Assembly (NCBI GenBank): GCA_025450095.1 | Contig: JANWID010000143.1 | Location: forward strand, 1-14,992 | From: Bacteroidia bacterium | GTDB taxonomy: Bacteria > Bacteroidota > Bacteroidia > AKYH767-A > OLB10 | DNA length: 14,992 bases | Direction of reading: 5' to 3' | Part shown: piece after piece, positions 7,818 to 14,354 of the stretch | Layout: each line of letters opens with the position of its first letter | Position numbering within the stretch: the first letter of the stretch is position 1 | Made by a program: the position numbers and the translations under genes | Notes under the pieces: generated by a model | The model's input: only the letters and a program-made list of their open reading frames with translations | Told to the model about the DNA's origin: nothing | Database searches by the model: none

Positions 7818-8022
7818 GAGTTTCAACCTATGTGCTCCTAACCCCACTGCTTTTCAATTTGTGGCTGTATTACTACAATTGTGCTTAAGCTGTGTTATTG
7901 ACCTTCACCATACTATGGAAATAATCTTGAGTATTTCTGGTGATTTTTTAATTAATACCTGTAACCTTTCCGTTCCTCGTTTCCTCAAATGGAATACAAG
8001 CACTTAAATTAAGTTAGAAAAA

Positions 8023-8685
8023 ATGTATATGAATATTGCTACAGAAACTATCGACACAATTGGTGAAGAGCATATAGCCACTTCCATAGATACCCCGCTT
8101 CGATCTGATGCCTTTGCAATTGACGATGAATTTAAAATTGAACTTATTCAAAAACACTTCAGGGAAATAATGCATATCCTGGGTCTTGATTTAAACGACG
8201 ACAGTTTAGCAGGTACTCCATACAGGGTTGCAAAGATGTTTGTTACCGAAATTTTTAGTGGATTGAACCCTGCAAACAAACCTGAAGTTAAATTGTTCGA
8301 AAACAAATACCAGTACAACGAAATGTTGATCGAAAAGAACATAACATTATTTTCATATTGCGAACATCATTTTGTGCCCATAATAGGTAAAGTTCATGTT
8401 GCTTATATATCGAATGGGAGTGTAATCGGCTTGTCAAAAATAAATCGCCTGGTGCAATATTATTCGAAACGTCCACAGGTTCAGGAACGACTCACCAATC
8501 AAATAGCAGAGGGTATTAAGGAAGCATTGCAATCAGAAGATGTTGCAATAATAATTGATGCGGTGCATCTCTGTGTGGCTTCGCGCGGCATAAAGGATAC
8601 AAATAGCAGCACTATTACAACGAGCTTTTCAGGCCGGTTCAGGAATGAAAATATTAAAGAGGAATTCATTTCATTAATAAAATGA
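8023..8685 (+). CDS. folE: GTP cyclohydrolase I
   Basis: A 220-residue cytoplasmic enzyme that converts GTP to 7,8-dihydroneopterin triphosphate, the first step of the folate and pterin pathways and a source for queuosine-type precursors. Family signatures are complete: TPYRVAKMF at 65-73, SYCEHHFVPIIGKVHVAYI from 111, GLSKINRLVQYYSKRPQVQE at 136-155, and HLCVASRGIKDTNSSTITT at 182-200. The zinc ligands correspond to C113, H116 and C184, and the SRG arginine and catalytic histidines are in place. Length is typical of the single-domain type I enzyme. An ATG two codons downstream is an alternative start. It stands alone, with 256 bases upstream and 161 downstream free of genes, and no other pterin gene is in the window. 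Confidence 0.95.
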   Translation: MYMNIATETIDTIGEEHIATSIDTPLRSDAFAIDDEFKIELIQKHFREIMHILGLDLNDDSLAGTPYRVAKMFVTEIFSGLNPANKPEVKLFENKYQYNEMLIEKNITLFSYCEHHFVPIIGKVHVAYISNGSVIGLSKINRLVQYYSKRPQVQERLTNQIAEGIKEALQSEDVAIIIDAVHLCVASRGIKDTNSSTITTSFSGRFRNENIKEEFISLIK

Positions 8686-8846
8686 ATTGTATCCAATCTG
8701 AAGTCAATTAGGCATTTGGTATGACTTAATTTCGCAATCCCAGGCAGGTTATTTTTTTGTAATTCAAATTTGTTTAACTTGCCCTTGATTTGACATCTAA
8801 AGCCTTATAAACAGGGCAGACATTCAATCTGTGTAACATTTGATTT

Positions 8847-9473
8847 ATGATCCAGGTTGCCATAGTAGAAGATGATCTGGAAATCAGCCAGTCACTCGCT
8901 GATCTTATCAGTATGGAAAATGATTTTGCACTTGTCAAATCATTTCCGAATGCTGAGTCGTTCATCGATTCATTTATGGATTTAAATGTTGATGTAGTGC
9001 TGATGGATATAGGACTTCCGGGGCAGAGTGGCATACAGGCAGTCGCTAAGTTGAAACCACGCAAGCCGAACGTTCAGTTCATCATGTGTACAATATTTGA
9101 TGATGATGAAAAAGTTTTTCAATCACTATGCATGGGCGCCACAGGATATCTGGTTAAAAATACAACTTCTGATAAATTGAGTGATGCCATTCGTACTGCA
9201 TTCAACGGAGGTTCACCCATGTCGGCAGAAATTGCACGCAAAGTAGTGCAGTCGTTCCAGCAACGGAAAGTGCAGACCGATGAAGCAGATTTACTGACAC
9301 CACGTCAATGGGAAATCCTTAATCTTCTCGACCAGGGTTTTCGTTATAAAGAAATAGCGGTTAAGCTGGATTTATCTTTCGACACTATCCGGACTTATTG
9401 CAGGAATATATACGATGTACTTCAGGTGCATTCCAGAACCGATGCGCTGAACAAAGTGTTTCCCAAGAAATAA
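8847..9473 (+). CDS. NarL/LuxR-family response regulator
   Basis: A 208-residue DNA-binding response regulator. The receiver domain (1-120) has the acidic pair D9/D10, phosphoacceptor D54 in VVLMDIGLPG, T82 and K104 in YLVKN, so it should be phosphorylatable. The linker SPMSAEIARKVVQSF is typical of the family. The C-terminal LuxR-type helix-turn-helix spans about 149-205 (LTPRQWEIL...RYKEIAVKL...TIRTYCRNIY). The usual basic contact and SxxTVRxH positions are partly replaced here (FDTIRTYC). It lies directly upstream of the histidine kinase at 9579, its probable partner, in the same orientation. The 105-base gap holds a separate promoter, so the kinase can also be expressed on its own. A shared operator suggests this protein may regulate that promoter and the lipoprotein gene, which is inference. 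Confidence 0.93.
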   Translation: MIQVAIVEDDLEISQSLADLISMENDFALVKSFPNAESFIDSFMDLNVDVVLMDIGLPGQSGIQAVAKLKPRKPNVQFIMCTIFDDDEKVFQSLCMGATGYLVKNTTSDKLSDAIRTAFNGGSPMSAEIARKVVQSFQQRKVQTDEADLLTPRQWEILNLLDQGFRYKEIAVKLDLSFDTIRTYCRNIYDVLQVHSRTDALNKVFPKK

Positions 9474-9486
9474 AATACTGCTACTA

Positions 9487-9529
9487 CACAAATGTGGATT
9501 GTGGTAGTCCCTGCCAAAAAATAAATTTG
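9487..9529 (+). promoter_or_regulatory. histidine-kinase promoter with overlapping operator
   Basis: The operator cacaaatgtggattgt (9487-9502) contains the inverted repeat CACA-AA-TGTG. Its TTG (9499-9501) serves as the -33 element. After exactly 20 bases comes TAAATTTG (9522-9529), a full match to the Bacteroidota -7 box. Outer arms ctactaca (9481-9488) and tgtggtag (9500-9507) pair at seven of eight positions. The same 16 bases and spacing recur at 11995-12037. Confidence 0.7.
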
Positions 9530-9578
9530 CAAGATTCCTTTACTTCGCCTTTCTATGCATGCTACACTGTAATATATT

Positions 9579-11636
9579 ATGAAACCAGCCATAGTATTCG
9601 TTATTACTTCTTTTGTGCTGATTGTTTTTAGTGCCCGGGCACAGGAAAATAATATTAATTCTATTCGGACAATGCCAGATGATACGAATAAAGTGAATGC
9701 TTTAATTGCCGAATCAAGAGTCTTTTCAGCCGCAAATAATATTGATAGCGCCCTGGTAATAAATAATCAGGCTTTGATTATTGCTGATAAGTTAAATTTT
9801 TTAAGTGGTCTTGAATCGGCATACAACAATGAATACCAGCTTTTATTGCAACAAGATCAAAATGGTGCCGCTTTACGATCGTTATGCAACAGCTTACAAA
9901 AATGCCGGGAGAAGAAATACTGGAAAGGGTTTTCATATTCGTTACGAAATTTTGCTTTTTATTATGCAGGAAGAGGAAAATATGATACGGCATTAAAATT
10001 CGGAAAATACTGTTTATACTTTGCCGATTCCGCAAGCGAACCCATCCGTTATCTTGGTGCATTAAATAATTTGGGAGGTTATTACAATAAACTGGGCGAC
10101 TTTAGCCAGGGAATGCAATACCTGCTACGGGCGTTCAAAATTGCTGAAATTGCAAACGACACTTTCAGAATTACCACGATCAGTATTAATATAGCCGCAC
10201 AATTTATAATTATGGAAAATGTCGGAAAAGCGAAAGAATATTTGTACAGATCTATTCAGTATCAAAAAATCTCCAATCCTGCTAACTTATACCAAACATA
10301 TACAAATCTTGGATACATTTTTTTAATGCTCGATATCGATTATGATTCTTCACTATATTATTATCATGCAGCAGCGCCCCTGGCTATTGCGATGGGAGAT
10401 CTTCGGCAATTAGGAAGGATTTATCATAATATGTCAGAAGTTCATTGGATGAAAGATTCGGAAGATTCGGCACTGTTTTATGCTGAAAAAGCACTGAAAA
10501 TCGCATGGGAAGAAAATGATTTAGAATCAATGTCAGCAGTACATAATTCCATTGGCTTGCGGTATAAATACAAAGGTGAGCAAACAGGAAACAAATTTTT
10601 TCTGGTTAAAGCAAAGGACTATTTCAAAAAGGCCAATGATTATGCTAAAGAAAGCACAAGCTTTGAGCAAGAAAAAACTTATCTGCAGTTGTCTGAAATA
10701 CATAAATTGCTAGGTGATTATAAGAGTGCTTTCCAATACCGTCTGATCTTTGACTCTTTAAAATACAGCCGGATGAATGAAGATATTCTTAATAACACAA
10801 ATGAGTTAGAAGCCAAATATCAATACGAAAAGAAACAAAACGAAATTAACCAGCTTAATGCCGAAAAAGAAATCAGCAGGGTGACGATGGCGAGGCAAAA
10901 GACAGTAAATTATTCGTTAGCAATCATTACACTTTTAATTCTTGCTTCATCCGTATTGATTTACCGAAATGTTCAGAAAAAGCGTAAAGCTGAAAAATAT
11001 GTAGCTGTCCTGGAAAAACAAAATGCCATTGAAAGCATGCGAAGTAAGATTGCAAGCGATGTACACGATGATATGGGAGCGGGCTTAACAAAGATGGGCC
11101 TGTTTTCTGAACAGCTTCTGAAAAATAAATCTTTTACGGAAAATGAAAAGCTATTGCTTGAAAAGATTTCCTCACAATCGAAAGAAGCTATTGATGGTAT
11201 GCGTGAAATTATCTGGGCCTCAAATCCCGCTCACGATAATCTAAAAAGCATGCTGGGATTTATGCGACAATATATAGACCGGTTTTTTGACGATACGGAT
11301 ATTCGCCCCGTAATTACATTTCCCCATGATGTTGGTGATGTTGTTTTACATCCCGAAGTACGCAGGAATCTTTTCCTGATACTGAAAGAATCGCTTAATA
11401 ACGCGGTGAAGTATTCTGGTTCGGATAAAGTGGATATTGATTTCAATAACGAAAAGGAAAATTTTAATCTCAACATCAGGGATTATGGCAAAGGCATTGA
11501 TGATAAATCCAAAAATGACTTTAGCAACGGAATGCGCAATATGCAAATGCGTGCGCAACAAATTCAATCTGCTTTCCGGTTGGTTACTGCTCCCGGTAAG
11601 GGTGTTCAGATAGTTGTAGAAGGCAAGCTCTATTGA
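9579..11636 (+). CDS. TPR-domain sensor histidine kinase (HisKA_3/NarX-type)
   Basis: A 685-residue membrane sensor. The signal peptide is residues 1-21 (MKPAIVFVIT...ARAQ). TPR-like helices fill about 30-395, a coiled coil runs 400-440, a transmembrane helix is at about 444-462, and a second coiled coil leads to the kinase core. The phosphoacceptor is H496 in the HDDMGAGLTKM motif, characteristic of kinases paired with LuxR-type regulators. The ATP-binding domain has ESLNNAVKYSG (N-box, N607/N608), DYGKGI (635-640), NGMRNMQMRA (650-659) and a final GKGVQIVVEG box. All parts needed for activity are present. The regulator gene upstream is the likely target. The 3' end overlaps by seven bases the stop of a decayed regulator gene on the opposite strand. 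The signal sensed by the TPR region is unknown. Confidence 0.92.
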   Translation: MKPAIVFVITSFVLIVFSARAQENNINSIRTMPDDTNKVNALIAESRVFSAANNIDSALVINNQALIIADKLNFLSGLESAYNNEYQLLLQQDQNGAALRSLCNSLQKCREKKYWKGFSYSLRNFAFYYAGRGKYDTALKFGKYCLYFADSASEPIRYLGALNNLGGYYNKLGDFSQGMQYLLRAFKIAEIANDTFRITTISINIAAQFIIMENVGKAKEYLYRSIQYQKISNPANLYQTYTNLGYIFLMLDIDYDSSLYYYHAAAPLAIAMGDLRQLGRIYHNMSEVHWMKDSEDSALFYAEKALKIAWEENDLESMSAVHNSIGLRYKYKGEQTGNKFFLVKAKDYFKKANDYAKESTSFEQEKTYLQLSEIHKLLGDYKSAFQYRLIFDSLKYSRMNEDILNNTNELEAKYQYEKKQNEINQLNAEKEISRVTMARQKTVNYSLAIITLLILASSVLIYRNVQKKRKAEKYVAVLEKQNAIESMRSKIASDVHDDMGAGLTKMGLFSEQLLKNKSFTENEKLLLEKISSQSKEAIDGMREIIWASNPAHDNLKSMLGFMRQYIDRFFDDTDIRPVITFPHDVGDVVLHPEVRRNLFLILKESLNNAVKYSGSDKVDIDFNNEKENFNLNIRDYGKGIDDKSKNDFSNGMRNMQMRAQQIQSAFRLVTAPGKGVQIVVEGKLY

Positions 11637-11956
11637 TCAAACAATTTTTCTCTTAAAGCCTTCACCACTGCTTCCGATTTGGAATGCCCCTGGAGCTTTT
11701 TATAAATATTTTTTACATGATTACTCCCCATATCAATGCTTACAAAACATTTATCAGCAATCGCTCTATAACTCATTCCATCCATAAGGAATCTTAATAT
11801 TTCCATTTCACGGTCGGTGAGGTTGTGATCTTCCTCTTTTGTATAAGAAGTTCCAGCCTTGAACGTATGCTGTACTTTACTTGCTATACCCGGGGTTATA
11901 GGAGCGCCACTTTCGTGAATTTTCGTGATGGATTCCAGGATCCGCGAAGGTTGCTA
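11630..11956 (-). pseudogene. C-terminal remnant of a LuxR-family response regulator
   Basis: The minus strand is open from an in-frame stop (TAG, 11954-11956) down to the stop at 11630-11632 and encodes 107 residues. They begin with the end of a receiver domain and linker (ILESITKIHESGAPITPG) and continue through a complete LuxR-type helix-turn-helix: LTDREMEILRFLMDGMSYRA, then IADKCFVSIDMGSNHVKNIY and KKLQGHSKSEAVVKAL. No plausible start codon precedes the domain, and the phosphoacceptor part is absent, so this is a 5'-deleted gene rather than a small regulator. It is only distantly similar to the intact regulator at 8847, so it is not a recent duplicate. Its upstream boundary coincides with the promoter region of the lipoprotein gene. 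Confidence 0.85.
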
Positions 11957-11994
11957 CCACAAGGAAGTCCCTGATTAATACCGTTTTTGTCACC

Positions 11995-12037
11995 CACAAA
12001 TGTGGATTGTACAGCATTAGTGGCTTCAGCAATTTTG
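11995..12037 (+). promoter_or_regulatory. lipoprotein promoter with the same operator
   Basis: The 16 bases cacaaatgtggattgt (11995-12010) are identical to 9487-9502. TTG at 12007-12009 is the -33 element. Exactly 20 bases later is CAATTTTG (12030-12037), one mismatch from TAnnTTTG. It sits about 54 bases before the lipoprotein start. A further ctaccacaa at 11954-11962 matches, inverted, the right edge of the kinase operator. Confidence 0.65.
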
Positions 12038-12091
12038 TAACATCAACTCAAATCATATTAATAATAATCTAAACCATTAAAAATAACATTC

Positions 12092-12664
12092 ATGAAAAAG
12101 ATCACCATCATTACCCTGGTAGTAACATTTCTTGCGGCTTGCAGTAAGGACGACACGGAATTAAATCCTGGATCATCTACACAGAATGCAACACCCAATT
12201 CAGAAAAGGTTCTTCAAACCCGTACTTTCAGAGCAACTATTAATGCTGCTGCGAATCCTAACAGTCCACCGACATCCTGTTCCGGTGTAATACCCTTTGC
12301 CGCTCCCGATTTCATTCTCAGCGGATCTGGTATTCACCTTGGTCAAATGGACGCACAAACCAGCAGTCTTCATCATATTTCGTGCGATGTCGACGTAACT
12401 ACTTCACTGCTGACAACTAGTGTTAATGGTCAGCTTGCTGCAGCAAACGGTGATTTGATTTACTATGAAGGCAACGATGTGGTTAACGTTGCCGCCTTAC
12501 TGACACAAAACCCCGTTTTAACAGGGGCAATAACCGGCACATGGAATATAATAGGGGGAACCGGAAGATTCCAGGGAGCATCTGGTACCTTAACTATTGA
12601 TGGGATCGTCGATTTTGTGACATTTTCCTTTAATTGTGAATGTGTAGGCACTATTACCTACTAA
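12092..12664 (+). CDS. predicted lipoprotein of unknown function
   Basis: A 190-residue protein with a lipoprotein signal: MKKITIITLVVTFLAAC with lipidation at C17, followed by SKDD. It should be anchored to a membrane on the periplasmic or outer face. After a low-complexity Ser/Thr/Asn linker, the body is rich in beta-type sequence with LAAANGDLIYYEGNDVV and GGTGRFQGASGTLTIDG (155-171). The GxGRFxGAxG pattern is also found in small secreted beta-barrel proteins of the dirigent/allene oxide cyclase-like kind; homology to these is only a suggestion. Cysteines at 63, 98, 182 and 184 could form disulfides. The promoter carries the same operator as the histidine kinase, which makes this the likeliest visible output of that two-component system. 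Confidence 0.8.
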   Translation: MKKITIITLVVTFLAACSKDDTELNPGSSTQNATPNSEKVLQTRTFRATINAAANPNSPPTSCSGVIPFAAPDFILSGSGIHLGQMDAQTSSLHHISCDVDVTTSLLTTSVNGQLAAANGDLIYYEGNDVVNVAALLTQNPVLTGAITGTWNIIGGTGRFQGASGTLTIDGIVDFVTFSFNCECVGTITY

Positions 12665-12683
12665 CGAATTTTGTTATCATACA

Positions 12684-12709
12684 TTTCATTTAATAGCTTT
12701 TAAATGAAA
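12684..12709. terminator. possible hairpin terminator after the lipoprotein gene
   Basis: A 10-bp perfect stem, tttcatttaa and ttaaatgaaa, with a 6-base loop begins 20 bases after the lipoprotein stop. It is AT-rich and lacks a long T run, so termination would be weak. The right arm includes the ATG of the decayed gene at 12704. Confidence 0.35.
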
Positions 12710-12868
12710 AATAGTTTTATATTAATTATTACAACCACATCACTTCTGATAGCCCCTCTCTTTTGGAGAGGGGTTAGTGGTGAAGCATATGCACAATCTC
12801 CCAGTTGGCTTTGGGCTAAAAAAATTGGATGTACAAGTTTTTCAAACGACCTCGGGGGCTCAAGCTAG
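12704..12868 (+). pseudogene. truncated 5' end of an SBBP-type secreted protein gene
   Basis: This 54-codon frame begins MKNSFILIITTTSLLIA, a signal peptide, and continues to AYAQSPSWLWAKKIGCTSFS before stopping at TAG (12866-12868). SPxWxWAKKxGxTS is how Bacteroidota SBBP beta-propeller proteins begin just after signal cleavage. These are normally hundreds of residues long, so this is a gene broken shortly after its first repeat. Inside the signal-peptide coding part, 12753-12773 is a palindrome (arms cccctctc and gagagggg) that looks like an inserted repeat element encoding PLFWRGVSGE in frame. The next frame segment (12869-12985) does not continue the family. Confidence 0.6.
12753..12773. 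repeat. REP-like palindrome within the signal-peptide coding region
   Basis: Perfect 8-bp stem cccctctc (12753-12760) and gagagggg (12766-12773) with loop ttttg, followed by ttagtggtgaag. From memory, similar cccctctc...gagagggg palindromes are dispersed in Bacteroidota genomes; I could not check this here. Confidence 0.5.
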
Positions 12869-12985
12869 TTAACAAATCATCCAAGTCAAATAAATATCGA
12901 TTTGGAATTTCTGCGAAAGGGAAATTATTTTCCTGAATTAAATAGTGATGAAGAATTGTTCATTCACAAAATCGTGAAACAGTAA
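12869..12985 (+). other. possible coding remnant after the broken SBBP gene
   Basis: In the same frame as the truncated gene, past its stop, 38 further codons are open and read LTNHPSQINIDLEFLRKGNY, then FPELNSDEELFIHKIVKQ and stop (12983-12985). The composition is protein-like, but it has neither SBBP repeats nor a sorting tail, so it may be the end of a different gene joined here by deletion. No family was recognised. Confidence 0.25.
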
Positions 12986-13132
12986 ACGAACAAGGATAGT
13001 ACTGGTTGATTACTCAGAAATTATCAATACATGTGAATTCGCCTAATAAATAATCTGTAAGCTGTACTCCTGTTTCCGCTGCGTTTGGGATCACCGCCTG
13101 ACGTCGGGCAGGTGTAATTAGTACCTACTATA
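12986..13132. other. intergenic segment with no recognised gene
   Basis: No coding frame or regulatory site could be supported. A short inverted repeat cctg...cagg lies at about 13098-13112, shortly before the R3 repeat begins. Confidence 0.5.
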
Positions 13133-13302
13133 TATATTGGGATCCCTTGCTCCCCTCCCCTAGGGACAAAATACAAAATAAAATTTAGAATCGCAAGACA
13201 CAAATACACTTAAACGTTTATAAACGTTTATTCAACTAAACGTTTTTTTAAAAACGGCTAATTTTTTCTAACTTTATTTGGGGCGGGATCGCCAGATCCC
13301 CG
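13133..13302. repeat. dispersed repeat, copy B (family R3)
   Basis: Second copy of 5826-6004, in the same orientation, about 7.3 kb away. It carries two palindromic 10-mers taaacgttta at 13211-13230. Its right end, from about 13274, is also the first unit of the tandem array that follows. In copy A this end occurs once only. Confidence 0.8.
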
Positions 13303-13570
13303 GACTAAACTGAAAGCACAACACACCGTCTAAAACTTATTTGCAGTATCATCAGATTGCCGGTAGAACGGAAAGCACTACACAAAGCATAAATTATTAG
13401 CGGGATCATCAGCTCCCCGACTAAATGAAAAGTACTACACACAGCCTAAAACTTATTTGGGGAATCGTCAGATCCCCGGCTAAATGAAAAGTACTACACA
13501 CAGTCTAAAACTTATTTGGGGAGTCGTCAGATCCCCGGCTGAATCGAAAGAGTCAAATCCCCGGTTTTGG
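13274..13570. repeat. five-copy tandem array of a ~59-bp unit
   Basis: Units begin with ttatttg or ttattag at 13274, 13337, 13394, 13453 and 13512, giving periods of 63, 57, 59 and 59 bases. Each has a central hairpin of the form gggRatcRtcagatcccc, followed by a ctaaatgaaaagtactacac-like stretch and ctaaaac. The fourth and fifth units are most alike and the second is most degraded. Short frames within it (for example 13484-13693) come from the repeat and are not genes. Confidence 0.8.
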
Positions 13571-13652
13571 ACAACAGCCCCGGGTCTGGCTGAAATGCCG
13601 GGAGGTGATCTCCGGACGCTTTATTTTCATACCAGCTCCTCATTTCAATTGC

Positions 13653-13683
13653 TTGATAATTATCAATTGAATGAGTACTTTTA
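13653..13683 (+). promoter_or_regulatory. probable promoter of the PepSY-like gene with inverted repeat
   Basis: TTG at 13653-13655 is followed after 20 bases by TACTTTTA (13676-13683), one base from TAnnTTTG, and the start codon is 35 bases further on. Overlapping the -33 element are the inverted repeat ttcaattg (13644-13651) and caattgaa (13664-13671), and the palindrome gataattatc (13655-13664). This arrangement suits a repressor or activator site. Confidence 0.45.
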
Positions 13684-13718
13684 TATATTCTAACCCAAAA
13701 ATAAAACTCTTTTAATAA

Positions 13719-14171
13719 ATGAAAACTCTGTTAACAATCGCAATTATTGGATCTGCAATTGGTTTTTCCAATGCCCAGACCGTTAAAGAAGCTGAAGTTC
13801 CGGATCGTGTTAAAGTTGCATTCACGAAACAATATCCCAATGTAAAGGTTGAAAAATGGGAAAAAGAAGGAGCAAATTATGAAGCTGAGTTTAAATTGGA
13901 TTACATTGAAACCTCAGCTGTTTATGATGAAAGAGGCAAGTTTATTCAAACAGAATCTGAAATACATGTGGCTGAATTACCTCCTGCAGTTACAGAATAC
14001 GTCAATACAAATCTCGGCGGTAAAAAAGTATCTGAAGCTTCCAGAATCACCGACGCTTCCGGAATTGTAAGTTATGAAGCGGAAGTAGGTGACGCTGATT
14101 ATTTGTTTGATTCCAAAGGTTCATTCATCCGGAAAGATGCGGAAGATCATGATGATAAAGATGATGATTGA
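13719..14171 (+). CDS. exported PepSY-like domain protein
   Basis: A 150-residue protein with a signal peptide (MKTLLTIAIIGSAIGFSNAQ, cleaved near residue 20). The body has two PepSY-like units of the Bacteroidota type (the family annotated as PepSY-like or beta-lactamase-inhibitor-like). The first runs VPDRVKVAFTKQYPNVKVEKWEKEGANYEAEF...DERGKF; the second is LPPAVTEYVNTNLGGKKVSE with its own strand pattern YEAEVGDADYLFDSKGSFI. The tail DAEDHDDKDDD is strongly acidic and could bind cations. These small periplasmic proteins have no settled function, and the older inhibitor name should not be taken as evidence. It is a single-gene unit with its own promoter and a strong terminator. Confidence 0.88.
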   Translation: MKTLLTIAIIGSAIGFSNAQTVKEAEVPDRVKVAFTKQYPNVKVEKWEKEGANYEAEFKLDYIETSAVYDERGKFIQTESEIHVAELPPAVTEYVNTNLGGKKVSEASRITDASGIVSYEAEVGDADYLFDSKGSFIRKDAEDHDDKDDD

Positions 14172-14193
14172 AACTAAAAATTGAAAAAATGAG

Positions 14194-14225
14194 AGACTGC
14201 CTCCGATACGGGGCAGTCTTTTTTT
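14194..14225 (+). terminator. rho-independent terminator of the PepSY-like gene
   Basis: Perfect 8-bp stem agactgcc (14194-14201) and ggcagtct (14212-14219) with a 10-base loop, followed by a run of seven T (14219-14225), 22 bases after the stop codon. Confidence 0.88.
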
Positions 14226-14233
14226 GCCTCCTG

Positions 14234-14322
14234 GTCCCGGGCGAAAAAATAAATGGATATTCGATCTCACCGCCGCCCGGGATTTTTAATCCCGGGCAGA
14301 AAAATCTGAGGATCTTTGATCC
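14234..14322. repeat. REP-like double-hairpin element and degenerate neighbour (family R1)
   Basis: Full copy at 14275-14322. Perfect 10-bp stem gcccgggatt and aatcccgggc with loop ttt (14275-14297), linker agaaaaatctga, then ggatc-ttt-gatcc (14310-14322). A decayed half copy (tcccgggcgaaaaaat and ggatattcgatc) lies just before it at 14234-14268, so two elements sit head to tail between the terminator and the next gene. Confidence 0.75.
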
Positions 14323-14354
14323 CACGAAGGATTCAGTCAATACCTTGTTATAAA

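Noticed and set aside
8691..8846. Promoter or terminator between folE and the response regulator
   Set aside because: Several partial matches to TAnnTTTG exist (8765-8772, 8835-8842), but none has a TTG at the proper distance, and no clear hairpin with a T run follows folE.
9398..9631. 77-aa frame bridging the regulator and kinase genes
   Set aside because: It overlaps the end of the regulator in another frame, runs through the promoter and has no family features.
13484..13693. 69-aa open frame on the plus strand
   Set aside because: It begins inside the tandem array and its composition follows the repeat. The real gene promoter overlaps its end.
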